This document shows positions 49,890-57,913 of a stretch of 64,000 bases of DNA, piece by piece. Position 1 is the stretch's first letter, and the number at the start of each line of letters is the position of its first letter. The DNA lies in NCBI RefSeq assembly GCF_037076455.1, contig NZ_AP028679.1:1131501-1195500 (forward strand), written 5' to 3'. The position numbers were made by a program, and so were the translations under genes. The DNA is from Desulfoferula mesophila (GTDB lineage: Bacteria > Desulfobacterota > Desulfarculia > Desulfarculales > Desulfarculaceae). Below the pieces are notes generated by a model, which was given only the letters and a program-made list of their open reading frames with translations, ran no database searches and had not been told where the DNA came from.

Positions 49890-51038
49890 CTAGAAGGCGG
49901 CGGTGACGCAGTTGCGCCCCGCCTTTTTGGAGGCATATAAGGCTTCATCGGCCCGTTTGATAAGCGCTTCCAGCAGCGCCTGGGCGGATTCTTTGGTTTC
50001 CGGCAGGTAGCTGAGGCAGGCCACCCCGGCGCTCATGGTGACCCCCACCAGATCTTCACCGATGTGCACGCAGGACAAGGTCAGAGTTTCCCGCAGACGC
50101 TCGGCCACCTCCGCCGCCCTGGAGGATTGGGTCTCCGGGAGCATGACCACGAACTCCTCGCCTCCCAGGCGGGCGCAAATGTCGATGGACCTGGTCAGGC
50201 TGCGCAACTCCAGGCCAACTTGGGCCAACACCTTGTCCCCCGCGTCATGGCCAAAGCGGTCGTTGATCCTTTTGAAGTCGTCCAGATCGATCATTATCAG
50301 GGAAAGATCGTGCCCATGGCGCAGGGCGCGCCTGATCTCGTTGGCGGCAAGCTGGTAAAAATGACGCCGGTTGTATAAGCCGGTGAGGTGGTCGGTGATG
50401 GCCATCTCCCGGTAGCGTCTTTCGCTGTCCCTGAGAGCCTGCTCCACCCGGCGGCGGCCCTGGACCTCCAGTTCAAGCTCCCGGTTTTTGGCCCGCAACT
50501 CGGTTTCCTTTTGCCGCAGATCTTCCAGGCTGGCGGCCAGGCGGCGAGTCATGGCGTTGAAGGCGGTGGCGAACTCGCCCATGAAATCCACCTGCTGGGT
50601 GAAGTCGCCTTCCGCCACCCGCTTGGTCTGCCAGGTGAGGTGCTTGAAATGGGCCTGCAGGGTCTTGAGGGAGCCGATCAAAAAGCCCTTGGCCTCTATT
50701 TTTACCGAGAGATCGCCGGAGGCCAGGGCCAGGGAGGCGGTCCTGACCACCTGAAGAGTGTCGAAGAGATTGCCCAGGGTTTGGTTGTCGCGCAGATCGT
50801 CGGGTAGCTCTTGCGCAGGATGGTTGTCGAAAACCAACGCGCTCAGAAGCTCCAGGGTCTCTTCCAATCCCGGCGGGGTCTCGGAGCCGGTAACCCTGCG
50901 CCCAAAACCGGCTTCAACCGCCACGCAGGCGGCCAGATAGGCCAGGTGCTCCTGCTGGTCGGGGCTGGGGTCGGGCCAGGCCTTTTCCAGCTCTTGGCGC
51001 AGGACGCCGAGTTTGTCCAGGAGCTTGGCGCGGTACAT
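49890..51038 (-). CDS. Diguanylate cyclase (GGDEF) with HAMP-like region
   Basis: Makes cyclic-di-GMP. 382 residues: an N-terminal helical region, a HAMP-like segment (about 105-165, FTQQVDFMGEFATAFNAMTRRL), a coiled coil and a GGDEF domain (about 215-382) with the active site RLGGEEF. The product-inhibition I-site RSID lies 5 residues before it, so feedback control is expected. No membrane segment is evident, so it is probably soluble. The start lies 3 bases after the V4R gene, indicating that the V4R protein acts as its sensor. Confidence 0.94.
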   Translation of the reverse strand: MYRAKLLDKLGVLRQELEKAWPDPSPDQQEHLAYLAACVAVEAGFGRRVTGSETPPGLEETLELLSALVFDNHPAQELPDDLRDNQTLGNLFDTLQVVRTASLALASGDLSVKIEAKGFLIGSLKTLQAHFKHLTWQTKRVAEGDFTQQVDFMGEFATAFNAMTRRLAASLEDLRQKETELRAKNRELELEVQGRRRVEQALRDSERRYREMAITDHLTGLYNRRHFYQLAANEIRRALRHGHDLSLIMIDLDDFKRINDRFGHDAGDKVLAQVGLELRSLTRSIDICARLGGEEFVVMLPETQSSRAAEVAERLRETLTLSCVHIGEDLVGVTMSAGVACLSYLPETKESAQALLEALIKRADEALYASKKAGRNCVTAAF

Positions 51039-51041
51039 GGC

Positions 51042-51557
51042 CTAGTCGATCACCTGGGCGGTGAAGCGGCAGGTGCGGTCGCCGGTGCACCAGCAGTCCA
51101 CTTCCTTGACCTTGAACTTGCGGCCGGTGAAGCTTTCCATGAGCCCGGCGATGAAACCTTCGTCATAGATGCATATCTCGTAGTCCAACTCCGGCAAACC
51201 GGAGCAGTCCAGGTCTTCGGACACGGTGACCACGAAAGAGCCCGTTTCGAGGTCGGCTTCCTCGACCCGCAGGATGCCCACACCCATTTCCTTGAGGGCG
51301 TTTTGCAGCGAGCGCACGAATTCGTTGAAATCGTCCTGCGGACCCAGAACGTTGTTGAAAAATTCGCTGCCAGCCAGGTAGCCGGCTTGGTAAAAGACCT
51401 CGTCCGCTTTTTGTTTGCCCAGGTTTTGCTCCAGCACGTCGCGCAGGCAAAATTGCATGAGGCGGTAGACCTCCAAGCGGGTGACCGGGCCCAGGTTGGG
51501 CCTGCCTTGCGAGATGTCCCCCAGCAAATCCCAAGAAAACTGATATTTTCTATCCAT
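51042..51557 (-). CDS. V4R-domain sensor protein
   Basis: A 171-residue protein made almost only of a V4R (4-vinyl reductase) domain, the fold that senses small hydrophobic or aromatic molecules in XylR-like regulators. Landmarks are YQAGYLAGSEFF, GVGILRVEEADLETGSFVVTV and the late Cys cluster VDCWCTGDRTCRF, typical of zinc-binding V4R domains. AGGGGAA precedes ATG 51557; an in-frame ATG at 51629 would add an atypical N-terminus. It is cotranscribed with the diguanylate cyclase gene that follows. Confidence 0.88.
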   Translation of the reverse strand: MDRKYQFSWDLLGDISQGRPNLGPVTRLEVYRLMQFCLRDVLEQNLGKQKADEVFYQAGYLAGSEFFNNVLGPQDDFNEFVRSLQNALKEMGVGILRVEEADLETGSFVVTVSEDLDCSGLPELDYEICIYDEGFIAGLMESFTGRKFKVKEVDCWCTGDRTCRFTAQVID

Positions 51558-51715
51558 GGTGCGTTCCCCTGTGAAGCCCTGCGGCGGGCTGCCCGGATAA
51601 CAGGGCAACTCGCGCATTAAAATGTCCAACTATGAGGGAGCAGGCGAGGTGCGACAAGCTTTGATGGCCAGTGTTGTACAATACCAGGCATGGTCTGACA
51701 AGCCTGGACGGACTA

Positions 51716-53149
51716 ATGAACAAGAAGCGTAAAGTGATGATATGCGGGGTGGGTCCGGTGACCCACGAATTGCTCAAGCGCCTCGGCGGCCGCTGGGAGG
51801 TGACCCTGGTGGGCGGGGATGCCTCCGCCCTGGAGCGGGCCCATGCCCTGTGCGGCAGTGAACTGATCACCGTGGAGGGCGACCCTTCCAGCCCGGTGGT
51901 GCTGGAGCAGGCGGGCCTGGCCGATCAGCAATACGTGGCCGCCCTGTCCGAGGACGACGCGGTGAACCTGGCCGTGGCCCAGGCGGCCCGCCAAGCCGGG
52001 GTGGCCCAGGTGCTGGTGGTTTATTACGAGGCCGCCGGCCGGGAGAGCTTCCAGGAGCTGGGGGTGGAGGCCCTGTTGGCCAGCGCCGCCCTGGCCCGCG
52101 AGGTGAACCACTTTCTGGAGGACCCGACGCTCACGGTGACCCGCCTGGGCCTGGGCCGGGGCGTGGTGATGGAACTCCAGGCCCAGGATCTGCCCCACCT
52201 GATGGGGCGGCGGGTGGATTCGGTGCGCGGCGAAAAGTGGCGGCTGGTGGGCCTGTTTCGCAGCCAGGAGCTGGTGCTGCCCGAGCCCCACACCCGCATC
52301 CAGAGCGGCGACCACCTGCTCTTGCTAGGCCCGCCGGACACCTGCGAGGAGGTGTGCTCCCGCCTGGATTGCGGCCTGCCCGGCTTCCCCCTGTCCTGGG
52401 GCCAGACCTTGCTGGTGGTCTTGAACCCCAAGGACCCCGACGAGCACGAGGGCCTGATGAACGAGGCCATGGCCTGGGCCATGGACAGCCGGGTGAACGA
52501 CACCATCATCCTGTGCCGCGAGGGCCAGTGCGATTTGCAGGCCCAGATCAACGAGTGGCCGGCCGCCTGTTCGGTGCGCGTGGAGCCGGTCGCCTCGGGC
52601 CTGTTGGAAAAGGCCCGGGAGTTGTGCCGCCAGGGCGAGGTGGGCTTGGTGGTGCTGGGCAAGTTCGAGCCCTCCCTGCTGGAGTCGCTGGCCAAGTCGG
52701 CCCTCATGAACCTGGCCGAGTCCCTGGGGGCTCCCCTGGTGCTGGCCGGGGGGACCGCTCCCTACCAGAAAATCCTGGTGCCCTTCAACGGCCGGGCTTG
52801 CTCCCTGGCTGCCCTGGAGGTGGCCGCCGAGGTGGCCGGCCAGACCGGCGGCGAGGTCAGTCTGGCCATGGTGGAAGAGCCCGAGTTCGTCCGCGGCGAG
52901 GACAGCGCCCCCTGGCTGGAACAGGTGCGGGCCACTGCCCGCGAGCAGGCCCACGCCCTCAAGCTGACCTTCCAGGAGGTGCTGCTCCAGGGCAACCCGG
53001 TGCGCCGCATCAGCGAGCTTTCGGGGGAATACGACCTCATGGTGGTGGGCGGCTCCAGCCGGGGGCGGGGGCTCTTGTCGCCCAACGTGGGCGAGCACCT
53101 GGCCGAAAAGGCGGGCTGCACGGTGCTGGTGGTGGCCAAGGAGGACTGA
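51716..53149 (+). CDS. TrkA-N/TrkA-C protein fused to two USP-like domains
   Basis: A 477-residue cytoplasmic regulator. TrkA-N Rossmann domain (about 5-120, VMICGVGPVTHELLKRL; the GxGxxG site reads GVGPVT), TrkA-C (about 135-215), then a degenerate USP-like region (230-345) and a USP domain (345-477, ILVPFNGRACSLAALEVA and VVGGSSRGRG). The antiporter gene follows after 5 bases. The protein probably gates that antiporter in response to nucleotide levels. ATG 51716 has a weak ribosome site. Confidence 0.85.
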   Translation: MNKKRKVMICGVGPVTHELLKRLGGRWEVTLVGGDASALERAHALCGSELITVEGDPSSPVVLEQAGLADQQYVAALSEDDAVNLAVAQAARQAGVAQVLVVYYEAAGRESFQELGVEALLASAALAREVNHFLEDPTLTVTRLGLGRGVVMELQAQDLPHLMGRRVDSVRGEKWRLVGLFRSQELVLPEPHTRIQSGDHLLLLGPPDTCEEVCSRLDCGLPGFPLSWGQTLLVVLNPKDPDEHEGLMNEAMAWAMDSRVNDTIILCREGQCDLQAQINEWPAACSVRVEPVASGLLEKARELCRQGEVGLVVLGKFEPSLLESLAKSALMNLAESLGAPLVLAGGTAPYQKILVPFNGRACSLAALEVAAEVAGQTGGEVSLAMVEEPEFVRGEDSAPWLEQVRATAREQAHALKLTFQEVLLQGNPVRRISELSGEYDLMVVGGSSRGRGLLSPNVGEHLAEKAGCTVLVVAKED

Positions 53150-53154
53150 GCCGG

Positions 53155-54351
53155 GTGGAGTTGTCCCAAGCCTATTCCCTGCTTTTGATCACCGTGGCCG
53201 CCGCCCTGTTGCCCGGGGTGGCCCGCCTGTTGCGTCTTCCCGCGCCGGTGCTGGAGATCATCTTCGGCATCATCCTGGGCAAGAGCCTGTTCAACCTGGA
53301 GCTCACCGGGCAGTGGATGCCCTTTTTGGCCCAGTTGGGCTTTTTGGTGCTGATGCTGCACGCGGGCATGGAGATCGACTTCAAGGCCCTGGGGCGCCAG
53401 CGCCCCGCCCAGCTGGCCTTCCAGCTTCTGGTGTTCGTCTGCACCGCCGGTTTGGCCCTGGCCGCCTGCCTGGCCCTGGGTCTGGGCGCCTTCATGGCCC
53501 TGGTGCTCTCCACCACCTCCCTGGGTCTGGTGCTGCCCATTCTCAAGGAAACGGGCCTGGTCAAGACCCCCCTGGCCCAAAGCATCCTGGTGGCCGCCAC
53601 CCTGGCCGATTTCCTCACCCTGCTGCTGTTGACCCTGTACAACTCCTGGCTGGTCAACGGGGTGAGCTGGCGGCTGGCCCTGCCGGTTCCCCTTTTCGTG
53701 GGCTTCGGCCTGTTGCTGTGGCTGGGCCGCCTGTGGTCCTGGTGGCATCCGGAAGCGGCGCAGCGCCTACTTTTGGCCGACGATCCCCAGGAGCAGGGGG
53801 TGCGCTTTTCCCTGGCCCTGCTGTTTCTGTTCGTGGCCATCAGCGAGCTGGCCGGACTGGAGCCGGTGCTGGGGGCTTTCATGGGCGGCTGCGTCATCTC
53901 CTTTGTGATGCGCCAGAAAGAGGCCCTGGAGAGCAAGCTTTCAGGCTTGGGCTTCGGCTTTTTGATCCCCATCTTTTTCATCCACGTGGGCATGCAGTTC
54001 GACCTGGGCAGCATCGCCGGGGCGGATCGCCTGGTCTCCAGCCTGCTCCTGCTGCTGGTGGCCCTGGGGGTGAAGCTCTTGCCCAGCTTGCTTTACACCT
54101 TGCAGGGGGTGGGGCTGCGCCAGGCGGTGCAGACCGGGTTTTTGCTTTCGGCCCGGCTCAGCCTTATCGTGGCCGCCGCCGCCATCGGCCTGGAGGCCGG
54201 ACTGCTCACCGCGGCGCAGAAAGACGCCATCGTCATGTTGGCCCTGCTCACCTGCTTCATCGGCCCCACGGCCTTCAAGCTCCTGCAGCCCAGTGAGAGC
54301 CCCCCGCCGGGCAAACAGCCCCTGCCCCAGACCCCGCGCACCCGGCTATAG
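53155..54351 (+). CDS. CPA2/Kef-type monovalent cation:proton antiporter
   Basis: A 398-residue membrane protein with about 11-12 segments of the Na+/H+ exchanger fold: FGIILGKSLFNLELTG, LGFLVLMLHAGMEIDFKAL, the ion-site region LVAATLADFLTLLLL and GFLIPIFFIHVGMQFDL. The regulatory domain usually attached to KefB/C is instead encoded by the gene before it. GTG 53155 has AAGGAGG 10 bases upstream; the open frame extending back to 52237 is a shadow of the upstream gene. Potassium or sodium extrusion is probable. Confidence 0.9.
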   Translation: MELSQAYSLLLITVAAALLPGVARLLRLPAPVLEIIFGIILGKSLFNLELTGQWMPFLAQLGFLVLMLHAGMEIDFKALGRQRPAQLAFQLLVFVCTAGLALAACLALGLGAFMALVLSTTSLGLVLPILKETGLVKTPLAQSILVAATLADFLTLLLLTLYNSWLVNGVSWRLALPVPLFVGFGLLLWLGRLWSWWHPEAAQRLLLADDPQEQGVRFSLALLFLFVAISELAGLEPVLGAFMGGCVISFVMRQKEALESKLSGLGFGFLIPIFFIHVGMQFDLGSIAGADRLVSSLLLLLVALGVKLLPSLLYTLQGVGLRQAVQTGFLLSARLSLIVAAAAIGLEAGLLTAAQKDAIVMLALLTCFIGPTAFKLLQPSESPPPGKQPLPQTPRTRL

Positions 54352-54541
54352 CCCCGGCTGGCCCGTCGGAGTCTTGGCGTCCGCTCGGGCCGGATCCGGT
54401 TCTCTGAAAAGCCGTCGCGATTAATCGTGCCGCAGGTTCAGCGTGGCCCAACTCCCGGGGCGCTTTCCAGAATTAACCCGCCCGGTCTATATTTATAACA
54501 ATCAGATTTAACTATATAATCATCAAAAATTCGCCTGCAGG

Positions 54542-54570
54542 TTGACAAGGCGGGACTAAATAAGTATTTT
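54542..54570 (+). promoter_or_regulatory. Sigma-70-type promoter of the Rrf2 operon
   Basis: TTGACA (54542-54547), 17-base spacer, TATTTT (54565-54570), in an AT-rich patch (54480-54600) directly ahead of the Rrf2 gene. Rrf2 proteins usually bind over their own promoter, so autoregulation is likely. Confidence 0.65.
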
Positions 54571-54592
54571 AATACCAGAATAACTTAATTGG

Positions 54593-55030
54593 ATGGTGAT
54601 GATGCAACATCTACTAAAGATATCCGAAGCGGCCTCCTTGGCCCTGCACACCATGGGGCTATTGGCCTCGCGGCCGGGAGACCGCGTCTCCACCCGCGAG
54701 TTGGCCGCCCGGCTCAAGGTTTCCGAGGCCCATTTGGCCAAAGTGATGCAGCGTTTGGGCCGAGCCGGTTTGGTGCGCTCGCAACGGGGCCCCAAGGGCG
54801 GCTTCAGCCTGCAGCGCAACCCCGATGATATCACCTTGCTGGAGGTGTACGAGGCCACCGAGGGGACTCTCAGGGAGCAGCGTTGCCTGCTGGGCAATCC
54901 CATCTGCAACGGCAACTGCATTTTAGGCGGCTTGCTGGAGAACGTGGGAGCCGAGGTGAGGGAGTATTTCTCCACCACCCGGCTGTCGGACCTCAGCGAC
55001 TCTTTTACTCAGGAGGCGGTCAATGCCTAG
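54593..55030 (+). CDS. Rrf2-family iron-sulfur-type regulator
   Basis: A 145-residue winged-helix regulator. HTH part VSTRELAARLKVSEAHLAKVMQRL and wing GPKGGFSL are typical. Three cysteines in RCLLGNPICNGNCILGG match the cluster-binding loop of IscR/NsrR-type members, so it probably senses NO, oxygen or sulfide through an Fe-S cluster. Start codons at 54593, 54599 and 54602 are all possible; there is no strong ribosome site. It overlaps the following ferredoxin gene by 8 bases. Confidence 0.9.
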   Translation: MVMMQHLLKISEAASLALHTMGLLASRPGDRVSTRELAARLKVSEAHLAKVMQRLGRAGLVRSQRGPKGGFSLQRNPDDITLLEVYEATEGTLREQRCLLGNPICNGNCILGGLLENVGAEVREYFSTTRLSDLSDSFTQEAVNA

Positions 55031-55802
55031 GATGAGGGGCATAATCCACATTGACGAGGAATTGTGCAACGGCTGCGGCCAGTGCATTTTGGACTGCACC
55101 GAGGGGGCCCTGCAACTGGTGGACGGCAAGGCCCGCCTGGTGGGCGAGATCTACTGCGACGGCCTGGGGGCCTGTTTGTCGGGCTGTCCCACCGGGGCTC
55201 TGACCATAGAAAAGCGCGAGGCCGAGGCCTTTGACGAAGAGGCGGTGGAGGAGCTTTTGGCCTCCCAGGACCAGCCCGCCCACCCCGAGCCGGTGGCTCC
55301 CACGGTGGCCCAGCCCATTATGGGCGGCGGCGGCTGCCAGGGCCACGCGGCCATGAGCCTGGAGCCCACGGCCCCCGTGGCCTCGGACGACGACTGGCCC
55401 ACCCCCAGCCAGCTGGGACACTGGCCCATCAAGCTGCAGCTGCTCTCGCCCCAGGCTCCGTTCCTAAAGGGCGCGGACCTGATCCTCCTGGCCGATTGCG
55501 CGGCGGCCGCCCTGCCGGATTTGCACCGGCGTTTTCTGCTCGGCCGGGCCGTGGCCTTGGCCTGTCCCAAGCTGGACGACGCCCAGGCCCACGTGGACAA
55601 GCTGGCCGAGCTCTTGGCCGGCGGCGGCATGCGCTCGCTGACCATCGTGCACATGGAGGTTCCCTGCTGCTCGGGTCTCAACTGGATCGTGGAGCAGGCC
55701 ATGCAACGCGCCGGGGCCAAGCTGCCGGTGGGCGAGATGGTCATCTCCCGCAACGGCACGGTGTTGGGCCAGCGCAACCTGCCCTGGAGCCTGGCGGCCT
55801 AA
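55023..55802 (+). CDS. Ferredoxin-domain protein of the Rrf2 operon
   Basis: A 259-residue protein. N-terminal 4Fe-4S region (1-65): LCNGCGQCILDC (normal spacing) and a second set with unusual spacing, CDGLGACLSGCP. Then an acidic linker and a C-terminal half (about 125-259: LKGADLILLADCAAAALPD, ALACPKLDDAQAHVDKLAELL, MEVPCCSGLNWIVEQA). This architecture is widespread in anaerobes near hybrid-cluster proteins, but no function is established. It is coupled to the Rrf2 gene and the reductase-like gene, and may pass electrons to the latter. Confidence 0.85.
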   Translation: MPRMRGIIHIDEELCNGCGQCILDCTEGALQLVDGKARLVGEIYCDGLGACLSGCPTGALTIEKREAEAFDEEAVEELLASQDQPAHPEPVAPTVAQPIMGGGGCQGHAAMSLEPTAPVASDDDWPTPSQLGHWPIKLQLLSPQAPFLKGADLILLADCAAAALPDLHRRFLLGRAVALACPKLDDAQAHVDKLAELLAGGGMRSLTIVHMEVPCCSGLNWIVEQAMQRAGAKLPVGEMVISRNGTVLGQRNLPWSLAA

Positions 55803-55803
55803 A

Positions 55804-56649
55804 ATGGCCGAGCGAGGCGGCATGGACTGGGCCCCGGAAGCGGCCCGGGCCCTCAAGGGGGTCCCCTTGGTGGTGCGCGCCCTGGCCCGCCGCAAGGTGG
55901 AACAGCGGGTGCGCGGCGAGGGCCGGGAGCTGGTGAGCCTGGCCGACTTCGCCGCCGCCGAGGCCCGCTTTCGGGCGGCCATGGGCGGCAAGAGCGAAAA
56001 GGAGCTGGCCCAACTTCTGCCCAGCGAAAACCGCCCCGGCGCCCAGATGGTGGTGCTGGAGTCCTGCCGGGCCCAACTCTCCGGCTGCCCCAACGCCCTG
56101 GTCGACACCGAGCCCTGGCGCGCGGCTCTGGAGCAATGGTTGGCGGACGAACAGGTGAGCGAGCGCCTCAGAGCCAAGGTGGCCGGCGACCAGGTGTTGT
56201 TCCACCACAAGCTGCGCCTGTCCCTGTCCGGCTGCCCCAACGGCTGCTCGCGGCCTCAGATAGCCGATCTGGCCCTGGTGGGTAGCGTGCGGCCGAGCTT
56301 TGACCCCGACGCTTGCACCGTTTGCGGCCAATGCGCCGCGGCCTGCCCCGACGGCGCAATCGCGGTGGACGAGGCGGTCTCTTGGGACCGCGACCTCTGC
56401 CTGGGCTGCCTGGGCTGCGCGGCGTCCTGCCCCAGCGAGGCGGTTCGCCTGGCCCAGCCGCAGATGCGCCTGATGATGGGCGGCAAGCTGGGCCGCCATC
56501 CCCACCTGGCTGTGGAAACGGCTCGGGTGGACGGCCCGGAGCAGGCGGTGGCCCTCGTGGCCGCCAGCGTGGACGACTACATCGACAACGCGCCCCAGGG
56601 CGAGCGCTTCGCCGCCTGGTGGGCCGCCAAGCATAAGGAGGGGGAGTGA
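55804..56649 (+). CDS. Small sulfite/nitrite-reductase-like protein with ferredoxin domain
   Basis: A 281-residue protein. The C-terminal region carries two 4Fe-4S motifs (CTVCGQCAAACPDG and CLGCLGCAASCPSE). Ahead of it are cysteine patterns like those that hold siroheme and 4Fe-4S in sulfite and nitrite reductases: SCRAQLSGCPN (C-x6-C, one residue longer than the usual x5) and LSGCPNGCSRP (C-x3-C). It is far shorter than DsrA or NirB, so it is a minimal member. ATG 55822 is an alternative start. It may reduce sulfite, nitrite or NO-derived species under Rrf2 control. Confidence 0.8.
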   Translation: MAERGGMDWAPEAARALKGVPLVVRALARRKVEQRVRGEGRELVSLADFAAAEARFRAAMGGKSEKELAQLLPSENRPGAQMVVLESCRAQLSGCPNALVDTEPWRAALEQWLADEQVSERLRAKVAGDQVLFHHKLRLSLSGCPNGCSRPQIADLALVGSVRPSFDPDACTVCGQCAAACPDGAIAVDEAVSWDRDLCLGCLGCAASCPSEAVRLAQPQMRLMMGGKLGRHPHLAVETARVDGPEQAVALVAASVDDYIDNAPQGERFAAWWAAKHKEGE

Positions 56650-57401
56650 TGGCCCAGACCATGTGCCCCGGTCAAGACACCAAGTTCTGGGGGCCCGGCG
56701 ACATCTTCGAAACCACCTGCGCCCACTGCGGAGCGGAGATCGAGTTCTTTAAGGACGATGCCTCGCGCCGCTGCCCCGGCTGCGGCCAGAAGGTGGCCAA
56801 CCCCAAGCTCAACCTGGGCTGCGCCCAGTGGTGCGAGCACGCCAAGGAGTGCCTGGGCTACGACCCCAAGGAGGCCCTGGCCGAGCACGCCGCCGCCGGG
56901 GGAGGGGGCGAGTCGCTTTTGGACCGCCTGCTCCAGGCCATGCAGGCCACCTTCGGCCGCGACGCCAAGCGCATCGAACACGCCCAGGCGGTGTTGGCCA
57001 ACGCCCAGGAGTTGATGAAGGCCGAGGGCGGCGACCCCAAGGTGATCCTGGCCGCGGCGGTGTTGCACGACATCGGCATCCAGGCGGCCGAGGCCAAGCA
57101 CGGCTCCGCGGCCGGGCGCTGGCAGGAGCTGGAAGGCCCGCCCATCGCCGAGGCCATCATGAAGGACCTGGACCTGGATATGGAGACCCGCGACCACGTG
57201 GGGCGCATCATCGCCAACCACCACTCGGCCAAGGACATCGACACCCTGGAGTTTCGCATCATCTGGGACAGCGACTGGCTGGTGAACATCCCCGAGGAGT
57301 TTCCCGGTCTCAGCGCCGAGAAGATGACCAAGCTCATCGACAAGGTCTTCAAGACCGCCACCGGCCGCAAGCTGGCCCGGCAGCGCTTTTTAGGCGCCTA
57401 G
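56649..57401 (+). CDS. HD-domain protein with zinc-ribbon-like N-terminus
   Basis: A 250-residue protein. N-terminal part (about 10-70) holds CAHCGAEI and CPGCGQKV (zinc ribbon) plus CAQWCEHAKEC. An HD phosphohydrolase domain follows (about 95-220), with RIEHAQ, VLHDIG and the later IIANHHSAKD and IIWDSDWL metal residues. The ATG overlaps the preceding stop by one base. The substrate (nucleotide or other phosphoester) is unknown; the place in an Rrf2 iron-sulfur operon suggests a stress-related signalling or repair role. Confidence 0.85.
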   Translation: MAQTMCPGQDTKFWGPGDIFETTCAHCGAEIEFFKDDASRRCPGCGQKVANPKLNLGCAQWCEHAKECLGYDPKEALAEHAAAGGGGESLLDRLLQAMQATFGRDAKRIEHAQAVLANAQELMKAEGGDPKVILAAAVLHDIGIQAAEAKHGSAAGRWQELEGPPIAEAIMKDLDLDMETRDHVGRIIANHHSAKDIDTLEFRIIWDSDWLVNIPEEFPGLSAEKMTKLIDKVFKTATGRKLARQRFLGA

Positions 57402-57427
57402 AGCGCCGCCCCCCCAACAAAAAATGC

Positions 57428-57456
57428 GGGCCGGGAGGGAATCGCCCTCCCGGCCC
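57428..57456 (-). terminator. Rho-independent terminator of the amtB-glnK operon
   Basis: GGGCCGGGAGGG and CCCTCCCGGCCC form a 12-bp perfect stem with a 5-base loop. On the minus strand it is followed by GCATTTTTT, about 40 bases after the glnK stop. It may also slow transcription from the convergent HD gene. Confidence 0.8.
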
Positions 57457-57494
57457 GTTAAGCGCCGCGCGTTGATGACTCGCTGGTGTGATTG

Positions 57495-57881
57495 CTAGGC
57501 GGCGCCCTTTTTCTTCTTGTCGTCGATGTCGCCGGGGTACACCACCGCCTCGTGGCCCCGCTCGCCGGTGCGGATGCGCACCGCCTCGTCCACGGGGTAG
57601 ACGAAGATCAGCCCGTCGCCCGCGTCGCCGGTGCGTCCGCCCTTGAGAATGGCGGCGATGGTCTCGTCCACGTTGTCTTCACTGAGGATGATGTTGATCT
57701 GCATCTTGGGCAGCATGTCCACCTGGTAGGTGCCCGAGCGTCCGGCCAGGGTGATGCCGCCCTGGCGGCCCTGGCCCCTGATCTCGAAGACGTTCATGCC
57801 CCGGATGCCCACTTCGTGCAAGGAGTCCTTGACGTCGTTGAGCTTGTCCTCGCGAATTATGGCTTCTATCTTCTTAAGCAT
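57495..57881 (-). CDS. glnK: Nitrogen regulatory P-II protein
   Basis: Senses 2-oxoglutarate and ATP/ADP and plugs the ammonium channel. 128 residues, slightly longer than usual through a Lys-rich tail. T-loop GRQGGITLAGRSGTYQVDMLPK region (starting about residue 37) keeps Q39, R47 (pore-blocking Arg) and Y51 (uridylylation site) but replaces K40, E44 and Y46 of E. coli P-II. C-terminal motifs AGDGLIFVYPVDEAVRIRTGE are canonical. It is cotranscribed after amtB. Confidence 0.95.
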   Translation of the reverse strand: MLKKIEAIIREDKLNDVKDSLHEVGIRGMNVFEIRGQGRQGGITLAGRSGTYQVDMLPKMQINIILSEDNVDETIAAILKGGRTGDAGDGLIFVYPVDEAVRIRTGERGHEAVVYPGDIDDKKKKGAA

Positions 57882-57913
57882 CGCTTTTTGTCTCCTTAAG
57901 TCCCGGCTCTAGC

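Noticed and set aside
52237-53154. A 704-residue version of the antiporter
   Set aside because: The added N-terminus is an alternative-frame reading of the TrkA/USP gene; GTG 53155 with AAGGAGG is the real start.
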